A stretch of 52,233 nt of DNA from Euryarchaeota archaeon UBA258 (GTDB lineage: Archaea; Thermoplasmatota; Poseidoniia; Poseidoniales; Poseidoniaceae). Shown piece by piece: positions 8,511 through 17,207 of this stretch (position 1 is its first letter; every line of letters starts with the position of its first letter). A program made the translations under genes and the position numbers. Below the pieces are notes generated by a model. That model was not told the origin of the DNA. It did not search any database and saw nothing but the letters and a program-made list of their open reading frames with translations. The DNA lies in the NCBI GenBank assembly GCA_002502605.1, contig DAPR01000078.1:1-52233 (forward strand). Reading direction: 5' to 3'.

Positions 8511-9206
8511 ATGGTGCGCATCAATCGAGTCTACACCGGAGGCGGTGATACGGGCGAAACATCGTTGGTTGACGGGTCACGTCGTTCCAAAGCAGATCCA
8601 CGTTTTGAAGTGGTGGGCACATGTGACGAACTCAATGCAGTGTTTGGTTTGGTTGCCATGGAAGCAAACCGCATGCCTGACCATGAAGACGGTGGAAACA
8701 GAGCAACCGTACAACGCGTCCAAACCATCCTCTCGATGGTTCTCACGCGGGTGCAAAACGAACTGTTTGACCTTGGGGCAGAACTCGCCTGTGACCCTTC
8801 TAAACTTCCTGAATACATGGTCCTTATCAGTGAAGAACAATCCAATGTTCTCGTTGATGAAATGGATGCCTGGCTTGAACATCTCGAGCCCTTAACAAGT
8901 TTCATTTTGCCCGCAGGGCATGGTCCTGAAGCTATGCTTCATCTTGCTCGAACGGTCGCTCGTAGGCTAGAACGATCTGTTCTCCGGCTCAAACAAACAG
9001 AAGGGGATGCATCCGTTCGTCCCATTGTGCAGGTGTACCTCAATCGATTGTCCGATTGGTTGTTCGTGCTTGGGCGCTGGGTCACATCGGGATTAGGCCA
9101 CGATGAAACCCTTTGGCAACCGCTCGGTAAAAGGGGTTCAGAGACCGGAGTCGCAAAGCGAATTCGTCAACTCCATGCCTCCGATGATGACTTCGCAGAC
9201 CTTTGA
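8511..9206 (+). CDS. pduO: PduO-type ATP:cob(I)alamin adenosyltransferase
   Basis: At 231 residues it is slightly longer than usual (about 190). The N-terminal motif YTGGGDTGETSLVDGSRRSKADPRFEVVGTCDELNA is the ATP-binding signature of the PduO/MMAB family. The C-terminal helices contain ARTVARRLERSVLRL and VYLNRLSDWLFVLGRW, where RRxER and NRLSD are typical. The enzyme moves adenosine from ATP to cob(I)alamin to make adenosylcobalamin, the cofactor of methylmalonyl-CoA mutase and class II ribonucleotide reductase. Its stop codon directly abuts the stop of the convergent Nudix gene. Confidence 0.93.
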   Translation: MVRINRVYTGGGDTGETSLVDGSRRSKADPRFEVVGTCDELNAVFGLVAMEANRMPDHEDGGNRATVQRVQTILSMVLTRVQNELFDLGAELACDPSKLPEYMVLISEEQSNVLVDEMDAWLEHLEPLTSFILPAGHGPEAMLHLARTVARRLERSVLRLKQTEGDASVRPIVQVYLNRLSDWLFVLGRWVTSGLGHDETLWQPLGKRGSETGVAKRIRQLHASDDDFADL

Positions 9207-9617
9207 TTATTCAAGGCCCATTGCGGTCATGTGTTGCCTTGCCCCTCGCAAAACAAGTCGTGTTTCTTCATGGGACAACTGTTGCTCAGCCATGTCCCAG
9301 TCCAACCACATGTAGCCTCGATGCTCGTGAGAGAGGGTGATAGAGATCTGTTCGGTTTGAGCAAGATACCAAAACACCTGCTTGGTTTTTTTCTTCCCTC
9401 GATGTTTGAATGTGTATTCGCTCCGTTCGACAAACCCCTCGACAAACTGGATCTTGTCGATGCCCGTCTCTTCTGTTAACTCCCTTGCCGCGGTTGCATG
9501 ATGATCGGGATCATCTTCTTCGACATGCCCTTTTGGGAAGTCCCAATGCCCCTGTGGATACTGGAGCAAAAGCACTGTCCCATAGTTGACCAAAACCACC
9601 CCACAAGACGTCTCCAT
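9207..9617 (-). CDS. Nudix hydrolase, diadenosine-polyphosphate type
   Basis: The 136-residue protein has the Ap4A-hydrolase-like start CGVVLVNYGTVLLLQYPQGHWDFPKGHVEE and the Nudix helix RELTEETGI. The box departs from GX5EX7REUXEEXGU: one extra residue lies between the Gly and the Arg-Glu pair, and Asp stands where the first Glu is expected. The REUXEEXGU metal-binding core is intact. The likely role is hydrolysis of dinucleoside polyphosphates or a related nucleotide. ATG 9617 is chosen over a TTG at 9644 because the family fold starts right after it. Confidence 0.85.
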   Translation of the reverse strand: METSCGVVLVNYGTVLLLQYPQGHWDFPKGHVEEDDPDHHATAARELTEETGIDKIQFVEGFVERSEYTFKHRGKKKTKQVFWYLAQTEQISITLSHEHRGYMWLDWDMAEQQLSHEETRLVLRGARQHMTAMGLE

Positions 9618-9706
9618 ATCTGCAACTGAAAGGTCGCCGGTCAAGTTACTTTTGGCGAATCTCTCTTCAGCAAATCTTCTTGAGCACTCAACCTGCGCTT
9701 GCGTTC

Positions 9707-10705
9707 ATGGGCGACCGTTCGAACGTGCTCCAGGAGGCTGGGTTGCCTCATTTCAAATCCATTATTGCAGATTCAGATTTGGATGGATTGTGCGCTGCTG
9801 CAGTTCTAAAATCGGTCAATCCCGAAGCGACTGTTCACTTCGCTCATGCTGCCCTTGTGCGGTCTGGCTCTCTTGATCATCTGATTGACCGAAACACCGC
9901 CATGGTCGACCTTCCGTTTCATCCAAACTGCGGATGGTATCTTGATCATCACCAGACAAATCGGCCCGATGAGCAGGAAGAAAAAGCCTTCATCGCTGAC
10001 GGTGGTACGTGCCACTGGGAGGCCACTCCTTCCGCTGCTCGCTTAGCATACGACGTGCTTAGCCCGTTCATTGATTTGAGCCATCTCGAAGAAATAATGC
10101 CCGTCGTCGACGCTCTTGATTCCGGGCAAATTAGCCGAGAGGAATTTATCGAGGATGGGCCAATTCTACAATTGTCCCGTTCTCTTTCCATGCGAGAACC
10201 AGAACACATGCAGCGTCTTCTTGGCATGCTGGCGATCGGAACTCGTCTGGTCGATGTGCTCGCCCACCCAGACATCGCTCCACATGTTTCGAGGGCAAAA
10301 CAAGAGCGCCACGCGGCACAAATGGTGGTCGAAAAGCACACCACAATCATCGACCGATTGGCCGTCTGCCGAATGGATGAGAAAGGCGTTCGTTCAAACG
10401 GATACCTCGTCACAGCATGGGCAGGTGACAAAGCCGATGCTTGCTGCATTGTCCATGGCTACAGCGATGGTTCAATCGATACTCCAGAGCGCCCAGCACT
10501 CTCTGCGAGTTTTTACGCTAATTCTTTCCTTCCCAACGGGCAAGGCAGGTACGATCTTTCACGGCTTGCTACGGCGTTGGACCCAACTGGTGGCGGGCAT
10601 GCAAACGCATGTGGATGTCGCATTCAGCCACCAGGCCTCGATTCAAACCTCGAAGTTTGGCTTGAGATGTGGGCCAACCGAGACGAGACTCTGTCAATTC
10701 TTTGA
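9707..10705 (+). CDS. DHH-family phosphoesterase
   Basis: The 332-residue protein carries the DHH-family motifs in order: DSDLDGLCAAAVLKSV near residue 23, the metal-binding Asp in AMVDLPFH near 66, and WYLDHHQTN near 79. A helical middle follows, and the C-terminal GGGHANACGC near 300 is the substrate-binding DHHA1 motif. Such proteins are metal-dependent phosphoesterases acting on RNA or DNA ends, nano-RNA or cyclic dinucleotides; archaeal members include RecJ-like nucleases. Which of these applies is not visible. ATG 9707 is used; a TTG lies 27 bases upstream. Its stop codon abuts the stop of the convergent gene. Confidence 0.88.
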   Translation: MGDRSNVLQEAGLPHFKSIIADSDLDGLCAAAVLKSVNPEATVHFAHAALVRSGSLDHLIDRNTAMVDLPFHPNCGWYLDHHQTNRPDEQEEKAFIADGGTCHWEATPSAARLAYDVLSPFIDLSHLEEIMPVVDALDSGQISREEFIEDGPILQLSRSLSMREPEHMQRLLGMLAIGTRLVDVLAHPDIAPHVSRAKQERHAAQMVVEKHTTIIDRLAVCRMDEKGVRSNGYLVTAWAGDKADACCIVHGYSDGSIDTPERPALSASFYANSFLPNGQGRYDLSRLATALDPTGGGHANACGCRIQPPGLDSNLEVWLEMWANRDETLSIL

Positions 10706-11176
10706 TCAACCCAAGACCGTGAAAAGGTACAGGAATCCAAGGAAGGCGTGAATGAACACCAGGGCCATCAACAGGTCAGCCGCTCTTCCGTGTTTCAGCG
10801 CGTGATGCCTAAACTTCTCTCCTTCGTTTCGGGCAGTTTTCGCTTTGCGTCCCATCCGTGCTAACATGAAGAGAAGGCCAAAGCCGACGGGACCCATAAA
10901 TCCGTGAAGTTGTTGTGGCATGAGGTTTGAGGACACATCTCCATTGTCGAGGTAGCCGTCAATTGCTCGGGCTGCGAACGCAACAACGATGACGCCAAGG
11001 GTTGACCAAAGAAGCCGCTCTCCCATCCGTTCGTGTCGAGAACGGGCTTCTATCCGCGCCTCTCCTTTGAGTTCGTGGCTTTTTTTACGCCAAGAATACT
11101 GCCACCAAAACCACACCAACAAGCCTGTTGCCAGCACCGGATGCAGGAGCAACACAATTGCGTTCACGATGTCCAT
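10706..11176 (-). CDS. DUF4079-like four-helix membrane protein
   Basis: The 156-residue product has four hydrophobic segments (about residues 5-25, 54-72, 92-108 and 134-155) and several His residues at helix ends: LLHPVLATGLL, SRHERMGER, LHGFMGPVGF and FIHAFLGFLYL. This pattern resembles DUF4079, a family related in layout to cytochrome b561. Heme binding is possible but unproven. A strong inverted repeat lies immediately upstream of the ATG (11177-11205). The stop abuts that of the DHH phosphoesterase gene. Confidence 0.7.
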   Translation of the reverse strand: MDIVNAIVLLLHPVLATGLLVWFWWQYSWRKKSHELKGEARIEARSRHERMGERLLWSTLGVIVVAFAARAIDGYLDNGDVSSNLMPQQLHGFMGPVGFGLLFMLARMGRKAKTARNEGEKFRHHALKHGRAADLLMALVFIHAFLGFLYLFTVLG

Positions 11177-11205
11177 GGAACTCCCCTTCAGTTAGGGGAG
11201 GTTCC
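11177..11205. other. Ten-base-pair inverted repeat touching a start codon
   Basis: Plus-strand arm GGAACTCCCC (11177-11186) pairs with GGGGAGGTTCC (11195-11205) with one bulged G and an 8-base loop. It directly abuts the ATG (11174-11176) of the minus-strand membrane protein. It could be an mRNA hairpin hiding the start codon or an operator-like palindrome. Confidence 0.6.
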
Positions 11206-11461
11206 CCCGCTTCATTGATGTTGCCGGGGCTTGTTCTGATGCGGAGCGTTTGCAGGGGAGTATAGCCTGCCGGTGGGTTGAAGATGGGTAGGTTGAGCCA
11301 TTGGATGAGGGGCGAGGATTCTGCAGGAGACGTATCTGGCGAATTGTCTTGAAGCTGCGTTCAAAGCGAACGCAACGAAAAACCGTCGCCAGTCCTTCGT
11401 CGTACGAACACCTGATTGGACCTTGCTCGAGAAACCTTGGCGGGCAGTCCTCTTGTTAGCC
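11206..11461. other. Spacer with further hairpins; no gene seen
   Basis: This stretch before the PIN-domain gene has no convincing coding frame. It holds a 5-bp hairpin GCAGG/CCTGC (11252-11270) and a perfect 7-bp hairpin TGCGTTC/GAACGCA (11356-11374, loop AAAGC). I found no tRNA, SRP RNA or RNase P RNA consensus. It may be a long leader or a structured RNA. Confidence 0.4.
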
Positions 11462-14400
11462 GTGTCTGAAATCGAATTACCCGCCGCAGATGAAGACGAT
11501 CAACCCAGCCCCTCGCGAAAGCCTGCACACATGAGGCGCACCCGCGGCCGTCGCGGTGGACGTGGCTCCAATGGACCCCTTGACAACCTTCCAAGCGCTG
11601 CAGAAATGGTGCTTCCAAGTGACTATTCAGATGCTTTCCGCTTAGCAGTCCTGCTCGCACACAAACTACTGAACAAAGACGAATGGGATGAGGCATGGGA
11701 ATCTTCGGAGACCAGCTTGCGAGAATCATGTCTTGCTGACGGCGTTCATCCAGTCTGGGGCGACCTTGCACAACGAACATCCGTTCTTGGGCAATTTGCA
11801 GCATTCCCAGTCGCAAAACCAAAGAAAAAGAAATCAAAAAAGAAAGTGGACAGCAGTCCTGCTTACATCGATCCAACGGTGACTGAAGACTTGGTCGTGG
11901 CTCTCGAAGCGCTTTCTCAAACGGTTGACACGGCAGAATCCCAAGTGGCGCTACGCACCGTCCTCTCCCAATTGTCATCAGGTCGAAGCCTCAACCCGGC
12001 CCCTCTATTGCTTGAACTTGAAGGCCCTGCATGCATCATTTCAGCCCTGCTCTCAATCGCAATGGGCGACGATTCAGAAGCGAACTTGGCCAATGTGGAA
12101 TCTCTTGATTCCCAACTTGCCGAAGAACTCTCAGATTTGGTTCGACTAAAAGCAGGCGAGGTCTTGGATTGGAAGAAGAGCTCAACGGCAAAAGACGATC
12201 ATTCGTTGGCTCATTCTCGTAAGTTTTTGGCGTGGCACCACCCTCCTGAATCCTCTGCTAAGCTCAAGTCTGATGTTCTTTCAGAAGGCCTCGACCTTCT
12301 TCGCTCAGGAAACGCCCCAACACAAGCGATTGAGCGTGTGATGTGGTGGCGTCTTTCAGCCCTTCATCGAGAAGGAAAAACCGAGGAGACTGTGGCGACA
12401 TTAACGGCTTTGAACCTCGATGCCCATGCCGAACTCTCCCACCTTCTTCCCTTGATCTCCGACCTCGCAAATCAAGAGGTTCAGGCCTGGTTAGGCCAAC
12501 AAATTCCTCACCTTGACGACGGGGCATTGGTCGAAATTATTCGCTTCAATGGTTTAGCCACCGATGTGCAAGCACTAGCAGCAAAGCACCTGAGCGAAGA
12601 GAACGGTGAAGCATGGGAAAGCGTTCTTCCAATTGTCATTGACATCTACACCCGTTCGATGAATCTGCGAAGATTATCGGAAATAATTGTCAAAAATGAT
12701 TTGGCCCCAATGTCTCATCCCTACGAAACATTGCTCGCTGCTCATTTGCTTGCTGCCGGCAAAGACAATGCGTTGTGGCATGCAGTACGCGAAGCTCGAG
12801 GCAAAGCCCTCGATTCCATCCATAGCACAGATGCACCACCTGCATTCTCCTCAACAAGCGAAGCACTCTTGATGCTCTTTGAAGGTGAAAATGTAGACGA
12901 TGAACGCCTTAGCACCCTGCTTGACAAGAATGGTTTGCTCGCCTTTGGAGTCATCCGACGTGCGCTTCGCGAAGGGGGTACGGGCATCGTTGCCAATAAG
13001 GAATTGAACGCCCTAGAGACCAGCATCGCAAACGCCAAATTGTCGGAAATGGAACAGCACTTGTTTGCTGCGGTCATCGATACGCTGCGCCTCAACCGCG
13101 TGGCGCTCATGCTCCAACATGGCATGACGGACGATACGACCGTTGACAGCGTCAACACCATTCTGGAAAACGAAAATGTCCCGACAGCGATGATTCATTC
13201 GGTTCGCCATCTCGTTCTTGAGCACGACCTTGGTCTTCCTTCGCTGGTTCGCTGGTACCAAACCAATGACCCGTTGTCTCCATGGCATACATTGGCTCGA
13301 GCCTCTGTTTCTGCCTCCATGAAGGATGAACTCAATGCTGCCCGTGATTACCGCCGAGCAGGCGATCACGAAGGCTTCGATTACGAACATAAAATCGTCC
13401 TTTACAGAAAGTCACTCATCCATTTGGCCTTTGCTGAACAATGGAAGGAAGCGGTAGAACTGCTTGATGCACAACCGGCTTTGAAGAGTGCCATCACAAA
13501 GCGATTCCAACTTTACCTCCGTGTTTCACACATGTCGACGAAAGACACCAACGCAGCAACACGCTTGCTGAAGGAGTTTGTTCGCAGCACGAAAACCATC
13601 AGTCAAGAAAAAGAAGATGGGACCCTCGAGGATGTCGAGGTGACGTACTTTGCTGAAGATGATTTGGACATGCTCAAAACCTATCCATTGGAACATCACC
13701 GCGTCCTCCCAACCGATCCATTTTGTGGCCGAGTCACCGCAGCAGTCAACGCTCTGCAGAAGAACCGCCGCCGCCAGCGCAATGCCTTTGACACACGGTT
13801 CACCCAATTGATGCAAGGTTCCTCGCCATCGCTTGATGAACTGTATGATTTGGCCAGAGATGCTGCTCAGGAAAAGCCAATTGAAGGCCTAATGTTCCTC
13901 GAGCGCGCCCAAAATAAGGGCCAATTCAGCGTCCGAGAAATCAAACGAATCGCAGACGCTGAACAAGGATTGTTTTCGTCTTACAAAGATCAAATCCCGA
14001 ACTCATCCCGCCGTTACTTGCGCAACCTTTCGCTTTCTCCTCTCGTCCTCATCGACACAAACATCCTCATCGATGCCCTCATGGACACCATCAAGCAACG
14101 CTTGGAAGTGTTCACAGAAGCCAGCCTCGACATCGTGGGGCACGGCCACTTCCACCATGTTCTGCTGAAGCGAGCTCAAGAAGGGAAAATCCAACTTTGG
14201 CTTCCATCGATTGTCAAGCAAGAGTTGACCGGTATCGCCAGCGATCTTGATTTCCTTCGTAGCCGTTTCAGCGGACTTTTGGTGCCACCAACGATGCTTG
14301 ATACCGTGTTTAGAAAGGATGTTATTGCTGAACTTGTCGACCAAGTGCTCAATGATTACAGCACATGGCGCCCAATGGATTTGCAACTTGAGGCAGAGGC

Positions 14401-14725
14401 CAATGATGAAGAGTACAAAACGCAGGTTGTGAATTTCCTTACAGATTACACGGAAATCTATGAAGAAATCACCGCTATGAAGCGGACACGCGGAGAGCCT
14501 GCGCGAACCGTAGTTGACGGCTTGGATGTTTACCCCGAAGCACCAGATCGTACCTTAATGCACATTGCCATCCATCTGGCTAAGCAATCCCTTGGAAACC
14601 TTGGAACCATACTCATCGCAACGCGAGACAGCGATTTCACATTGGTTTCTCGTGCCTTCGAAGAACGGTTTGGATTCGGCGTTGCCAAGAACAGCCGTGC
14701 ACTCAACAGTTTCCTTCACGGATGA
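11462..14725 (+). CDS. Large helical-repeat protein with RG-rich start and C-terminal PIN nuclease domain
   Basis: The 1087-residue product has three parts. Residues 20-40 hold an RG-rich stretch (RRTRGRRGGRG) typical of RNA-binding tails. Residues 50-850 are almost wholly alpha-helical with repeat-like pairs of amphipathic helices. Residues 860-1087 are a PIN domain with all acidic positions visible: VLIDTNILIDAL, LPSIVKQEL, the Asp in PDRTLMHIAIHLA and ATRDSDFTLVSRAFEE. PIN domains are Mg-dependent RNA nucleases of RNA decay, rRNA maturation and toxins. The length and lack of a small antitoxin partner argue against a toxin. The start is uncertain: GTG 11462 gives a natural SEIELPAADEDD terminus, and ATG 11531 would begin at the RG tract. 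I know no named family with this layout. Confidence 0.85.
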   Translation: MSEIELPAADEDDQPSPSRKPAHMRRTRGRRGGRGSNGPLDNLPSAAEMVLPSDYSDAFRLAVLLAHKLLNKDEWDEAWESSETSLRESCLADGVHPVWGDLAQRTSVLGQFAAFPVAKPKKKKSKKKVDSSPAYIDPTVTEDLVVALEALSQTVDTAESQVALRTVLSQLSSGRSLNPAPLLLELEGPACIISALLSIAMGDDSEANLANVESLDSQLAEELSDLVRLKAGEVLDWKKSSTAKDDHSLAHSRKFLAWHHPPESSAKLKSDVLSEGLDLLRSGNAPTQAIERVMWWRLSALHREGKTEETVATLTALNLDAHAELSHLLPLISDLANQEVQAWLGQQIPHLDDGALVEIIRFNGLATDVQALAAKHLSEENGEAWESVLPIVIDIYTRSMNLRRLSEIIVKNDLAPMSHPYETLLAAHLLAAGKDNALWHAVREARGKALDSIHSTDAPPAFSSTSEALLMLFEGENVDDERLSTLLDKNGLLAFGVIRRALREGGTGIVANKELNALETSIANAKLSEMEQHLFAAVIDTLRLNRVALMLQHGMTDDTTVDSVNTILENENVPTAMIHSVRHLVLEHDLGLPSLVRWYQTNDPLSPWHTLARASVSASMKDELNAARDYRRAGDHEGFDYEHKIVLYRKSLIHLAFAEQWKEAVELLDAQPALKSAITKRFQLYLRVSHMSTKDTNAATRLLKEFVRSTKTISQEKEDGTLEDVEVTYFAEDDLDMLKTYPLEHHRVLPTDPFCGRVTAAVNALQKNRRRQRNAFDTRFTQLMQGSSPSLDELYDLARDAAQEKPIEGLMFLERAQNKGQFSVREIKRIADAEQGLFSSYKDQIPNSSRRYLRNLSLSPLVLIDTNILIDALMDTIKQRLEVFTEASLDIVGHGHFHHVLLKRAQEGKIQLWLPSIVKQELTGIASDLDFLRSRFSGLLVPPTMLDTVFRKDVIAELVDQVLNDYSTWRPMDLQLEAEANDEEYKTQVVNFLTDYTEIYEEITAMKRTRGEPARTVVDGLDVYPEAPDRTLMHIAIHLAKQSLGNLGTILIATRDSDFTLVSRAFEERFGFGVAKNSRALNSFLHG

Positions 14726-14732
14726 GCCATTC

Positions 14733-15959
14733 TCACATGTGTGAGATCATAGCATCGCCAAAGTCACTGCATGAGAGCAGCGTAGCGTCGTCCATTAAAC
14801 GTTCAAAGTCGTATGTGACGGTTTGAGCAGAAATCGCCCCTTCCATTCCTTTGACAATAAGGTCGGCAGCTTCGGTCCAACCCATGTGCCGCAACATCAT
14901 CTCGGCGGAAAGGATGAGGGAGCCAGGATTGACTTTGTTTTGACCAGCGTATTTTGGAGCGGTTCCGTGAGTGGCTTCAAAAATCGAGATTCCTGTGTCA
15001 TAGTTGATGTTCGCCCCGGGTGCGATGCCTATGCCGCCAACCTGAGCAGCAAGAGCATCAGAGATGTAATCGCCGTTGAGGTTCATTGTGGCCAGCACGG
15101 AATATTCGGCTGGTCGGGTGATGATCTGTTGGAGCATGGCGTCTGCGATGACGTCCTTGATCAAAATTGAACGTCCAGTGGTTGGGTTCTCAAGCGTGCA
15201 CCAAGGTCCACCATCAAGTTCCACAGCGCCAAATTCATCTTTGGCAATGGCGTAACCCCAATCTCTGAATCCACCTTCTGTGAATTTCATGATGTTTCCT
15301 TTGTGCACCAAGGTAAGGCTTTCTTTGTCGTTTTCTAATGCGTAGGTGATTGCGGCGCGGACAATTCTTGCGGTTCCTTCTTGCGAGATTGGCTTAATTC
15401 CAATTCCAGAGGTGTTTGGAAACCGGATTTTGTCGACTCCCATTTCATTCTGAAGGAAATCAATGACCTTCTTGACGCCTTCTGATCCTGCTTCCCATTC
15501 GATGCCGGCGTAGACGTCTTCGCTGTTTTCTCGGAAGATGATCATGTCAACATCGCCGGGGGCTTTGACCGGCGAAGGGGTTCCATCGTACCAACGAACA
15601 GGGCGGACGCATGCGAAGAGATCGAGCTTTTGTCGGAGCGCCACGTTGAGCGAGCGAATGCCGCCGCCAACCGGTGTTGTCAACGGACCTTTGATTGAAA
15701 CCAAACCGTTTCGCATGGCATCAAGTGTGGCTTCTGGCAACCATTCACCTGTTGCATGGAATGCCTTCTCTCCAGCCAAGACTTCGGACCATACAATGCT
15801 GCGAGAACCGTCGTATGCTTTGCTGACCGATGCATCGACCACCTTGATCATCACCGGTGTGATATCAACGCCAATTCCATCGCCTTCGATGTAGTGGATC
15901 ACTGGATCATTTGGGATGTTGAGTTTGCCATTTTCCATTGTAACTGGGGTTCCTGCCAT
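14733..15959 (-). CDS. icd: NADP-dependent isocitrate dehydrogenase
   Basis: The 408-residue protein is full length for the prokaryotic homodimeric family. Visible motifs are [12 protein letters not shown] at the start, [16 protein letters not shown], the substrate region [34 protein letters not shown] for metal binding and [20 protein letters not shown]. The Lys-Tyr after HGTAP is the pair associated with NADP preference in the E. coli enzyme. It oxidises isocitrate to 2-oxoglutarate in the TCA cycle and makes NADPH. It is divergent from the OsmC-like gene and ends 7 bases from the PIN-domain gene. Confidence 0.96.
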   Translation of the reverse strand: MAGTPVTMENGKLNIPNDPVIHYIEGDGIGVDITPVMIKVVDASVSKAYDGSRSIVWSEVLAGEKAFHATGEWLPEATLDAMRNGLVSIKGPLTTPVGGGIRSLNVALRQKLDLFACVRPVRWYDGTPSPVKAPGDVDMIIFRENSEDVYAGIEWEAGSEGVKKVIDFLQNEMGVDKIRFPNTSGIGIKPISQEGTARIVRAAITYALENDKESLTLVHKGNIMKFTEGGFRDWGYAIAKDEFGAVELDGGPWCTLENPTTGRSILIKDVIADAMLQQIITRPAEYSVLATMNLNGDYISDALAAQVGGIGIAPGANINYDTGISIFEATHGTAPKYAGQNKVNPGSLILSAEMMLRHMGWTEAADLIVKGMEGAISAQTVTYDFERLMDDATLLSCSDFGDAMISHM

Positions 15960-16017
15960 TGCAATCGGTCCTAGGCAGAAGCGTCCCCTTCAAGAATGAA
16001 CCGCCCTTGGGAGTTCC

Positions 16018-16398
16018 ATGTACGGGCGCATAGATTGGACTGGTGGCGACACCGTTGCGTGCACAAATGAACGAGGCGATCGCATTGACCTTGACTGGGA
16101 AGAGGGTCCAACGCCAATGCAGGTTGCTTTGCAGGTGATTGGTGCTTGTTCAACTGCGGATGTCGTTCTTGGTTTGAAAGACCGTTCATTCAGTGAAGTG
16201 TGGGTCGAGTTGGACGCAACCCGTGCCGAAACGCGCCCTAAGGTGTTCACAAAAATCCACATGGTGTACCATGTTCGCGGTGAAGTCCCTCTCAAGTTGC
16301 TTGAACGGCTTGTGGCAAAGAGCCATGAGAAGTACTGTACGGTTTCACAGATGTTCGTCAACGTCGAGATGACACACGCCTGCGAAGTTCACCAGTGA
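16018..16398 (+). CDS. OsmC-like (YhfA-type) redox protein
   Basis: The 126-residue protein has the OsmC-fold layout: short N-terminal strands, GPTPMQVALQVIGACSTADVVLGLKDR with the first reactive Cys, a beta-meander with ATRAETRPKVFTKIHMVYHVRG, and AKSHEKYCTVSQMF with the second Cys. The KYCTV motif is typical of the YhfA-like subgroup. Ohr and OsmC members reduce organic hydroperoxides; the YhfA subgroup has no firm substrate. It lies divergent from icd with a 58-base spacer. Confidence 0.85.
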   Translation: MYGRIDWTGGDTVACTNERGDRIDLDWEEGPTPMQVALQVIGACSTADVVLGLKDRSFSEVWVELDATRAETRPKVFTKIHMVYHVRGEVPLKLLERLVAKSHEKYCTVSQMFVNVEMTHACEVHQ

Positions 16399-16401
16399 CC
16401 A

Positions 16402-17049
16402 TCAGTTGGCGACGACTTTGATTGCGGTGAGCGAGTTCATTGCATTGAGCAACAATTCCCTGAGCGCATTGTACAACGGATGCCACGATTGTGGGATCTG
16501 CGGTGGAGGGGCAACGGGGAGGGTTCCTTCATTGGTGGATAGAACGGTAGCAAAGGGTCGCACTTCACCGGTACCAACCATATCAATAATCAGGGAAAGG
16601 TGGTATGCCTGTTGATCCTTGATGACTTTGGCCGTTTCGATTTTAGCGATGGCTTCTGCAGGTAGATCACTCAACCAGTCCTCTCCACGCTCGACTCGAG
16701 AGTGAAGTTCCTTCTTGACCAGAATCTCCAAGAGTTCAGTGACCACTTCCTGAGCAACAGGTGTTGGTGAAGAGGGCTCTGCTTGCGGTGTGGCTTCTTC
16801 AACGGGTGCAAAATTGAGGTTTTCCGATGCTTGTTCATTTAACCCAAACGTTGACTCACCAGCTAGCATTGATGGTTCGTCATCGTCGTCCATAAACATG
16901 GCAAGAGGGTCCGAGGTGTTGAGTGTGGGAACAGAGTGTTGTGCTGCCACAGGTTGTGCCTCAACGGGGCGCATTGCACCCAATTCTGCAAAAATATCGA
17001 TTTCTTCTTCTTCCACTTGTGGTGGCGCTGTTTCCCATGGTCCCATCAT
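16402..17049 (-). CDS. Acidic hypothetical protein
   Basis: In the 215-residue product, residues 1-95 are disordered, proline-rich and strongly acidic (VEEEEIDIFAELG, FMDDDDEPS). Residues 98-215 form a folded helical domain with VVTELLEILVKKELHSRVERGEDWLSDLP and end in ALRELLLNAMNSLTAIKVVAN. There is no signal peptide or membrane segment. No family is recognised. It stands alone, with its 5' end facing the secreted CTCH protein gene. Confidence 0.65.
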   Translation of the reverse strand: MMGPWETAPPQVEEEEIDIFAELGAMRPVEAQPVAAQHSVPTLNTSDPLAMFMDDDDEPSMLAGESTFGLNEQASENLNFAPVEEATPQAEPSSPTPVAQEVVTELLEILVKKELHSRVERGEDWLSDLPAEAIAKIETAKVIKDQQAYHLSLIIDMVGTGEVRPFATVLSTNEGTLPVAPPPQIPQSWHPLYNALRELLLNAMNSLTAIKVVAN

Positions 17050-17207
17050 GCTATCACTTTCGATATGTTCTCTTCATAGTACATGAAAGGATGTTTTTTT
17101 GAGAAAAAAAACCTTGAGCCCTGAAGTGCACAAAGCACCGATAGATTATCAATGAACAAGTGCATCTTACGGCCCAAGTGTCAAAGGGGCGGGCAGCGTG
17201 GGTTTGG
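17050..17207. other. Divergent spacer with facing T- and A-tracts
   Basis: The plus strand has G-T7-GAG-A8-C at 17093-17112, a perfect A/T palindrome apart from one extra A. A second small palindrome, GATAGATTATC (17140-17150), is followed by the secreted-protein gene. Such rigid A-tracts can mark promoters shared by divergent genes. Confidence 0.45.

Noticed and set aside
11206..11461. SRP RNA, RNase P RNA or C/D-box RNA in the spacer
   Set aside because: I found none of their conserved core sequences; only unassigned hairpins remain.
11462..14725. Toxin-antitoxin reading of the PIN protein
   Set aside because: No small partner gene lies next to it, and the protein is about seven times longer than PIN toxins.
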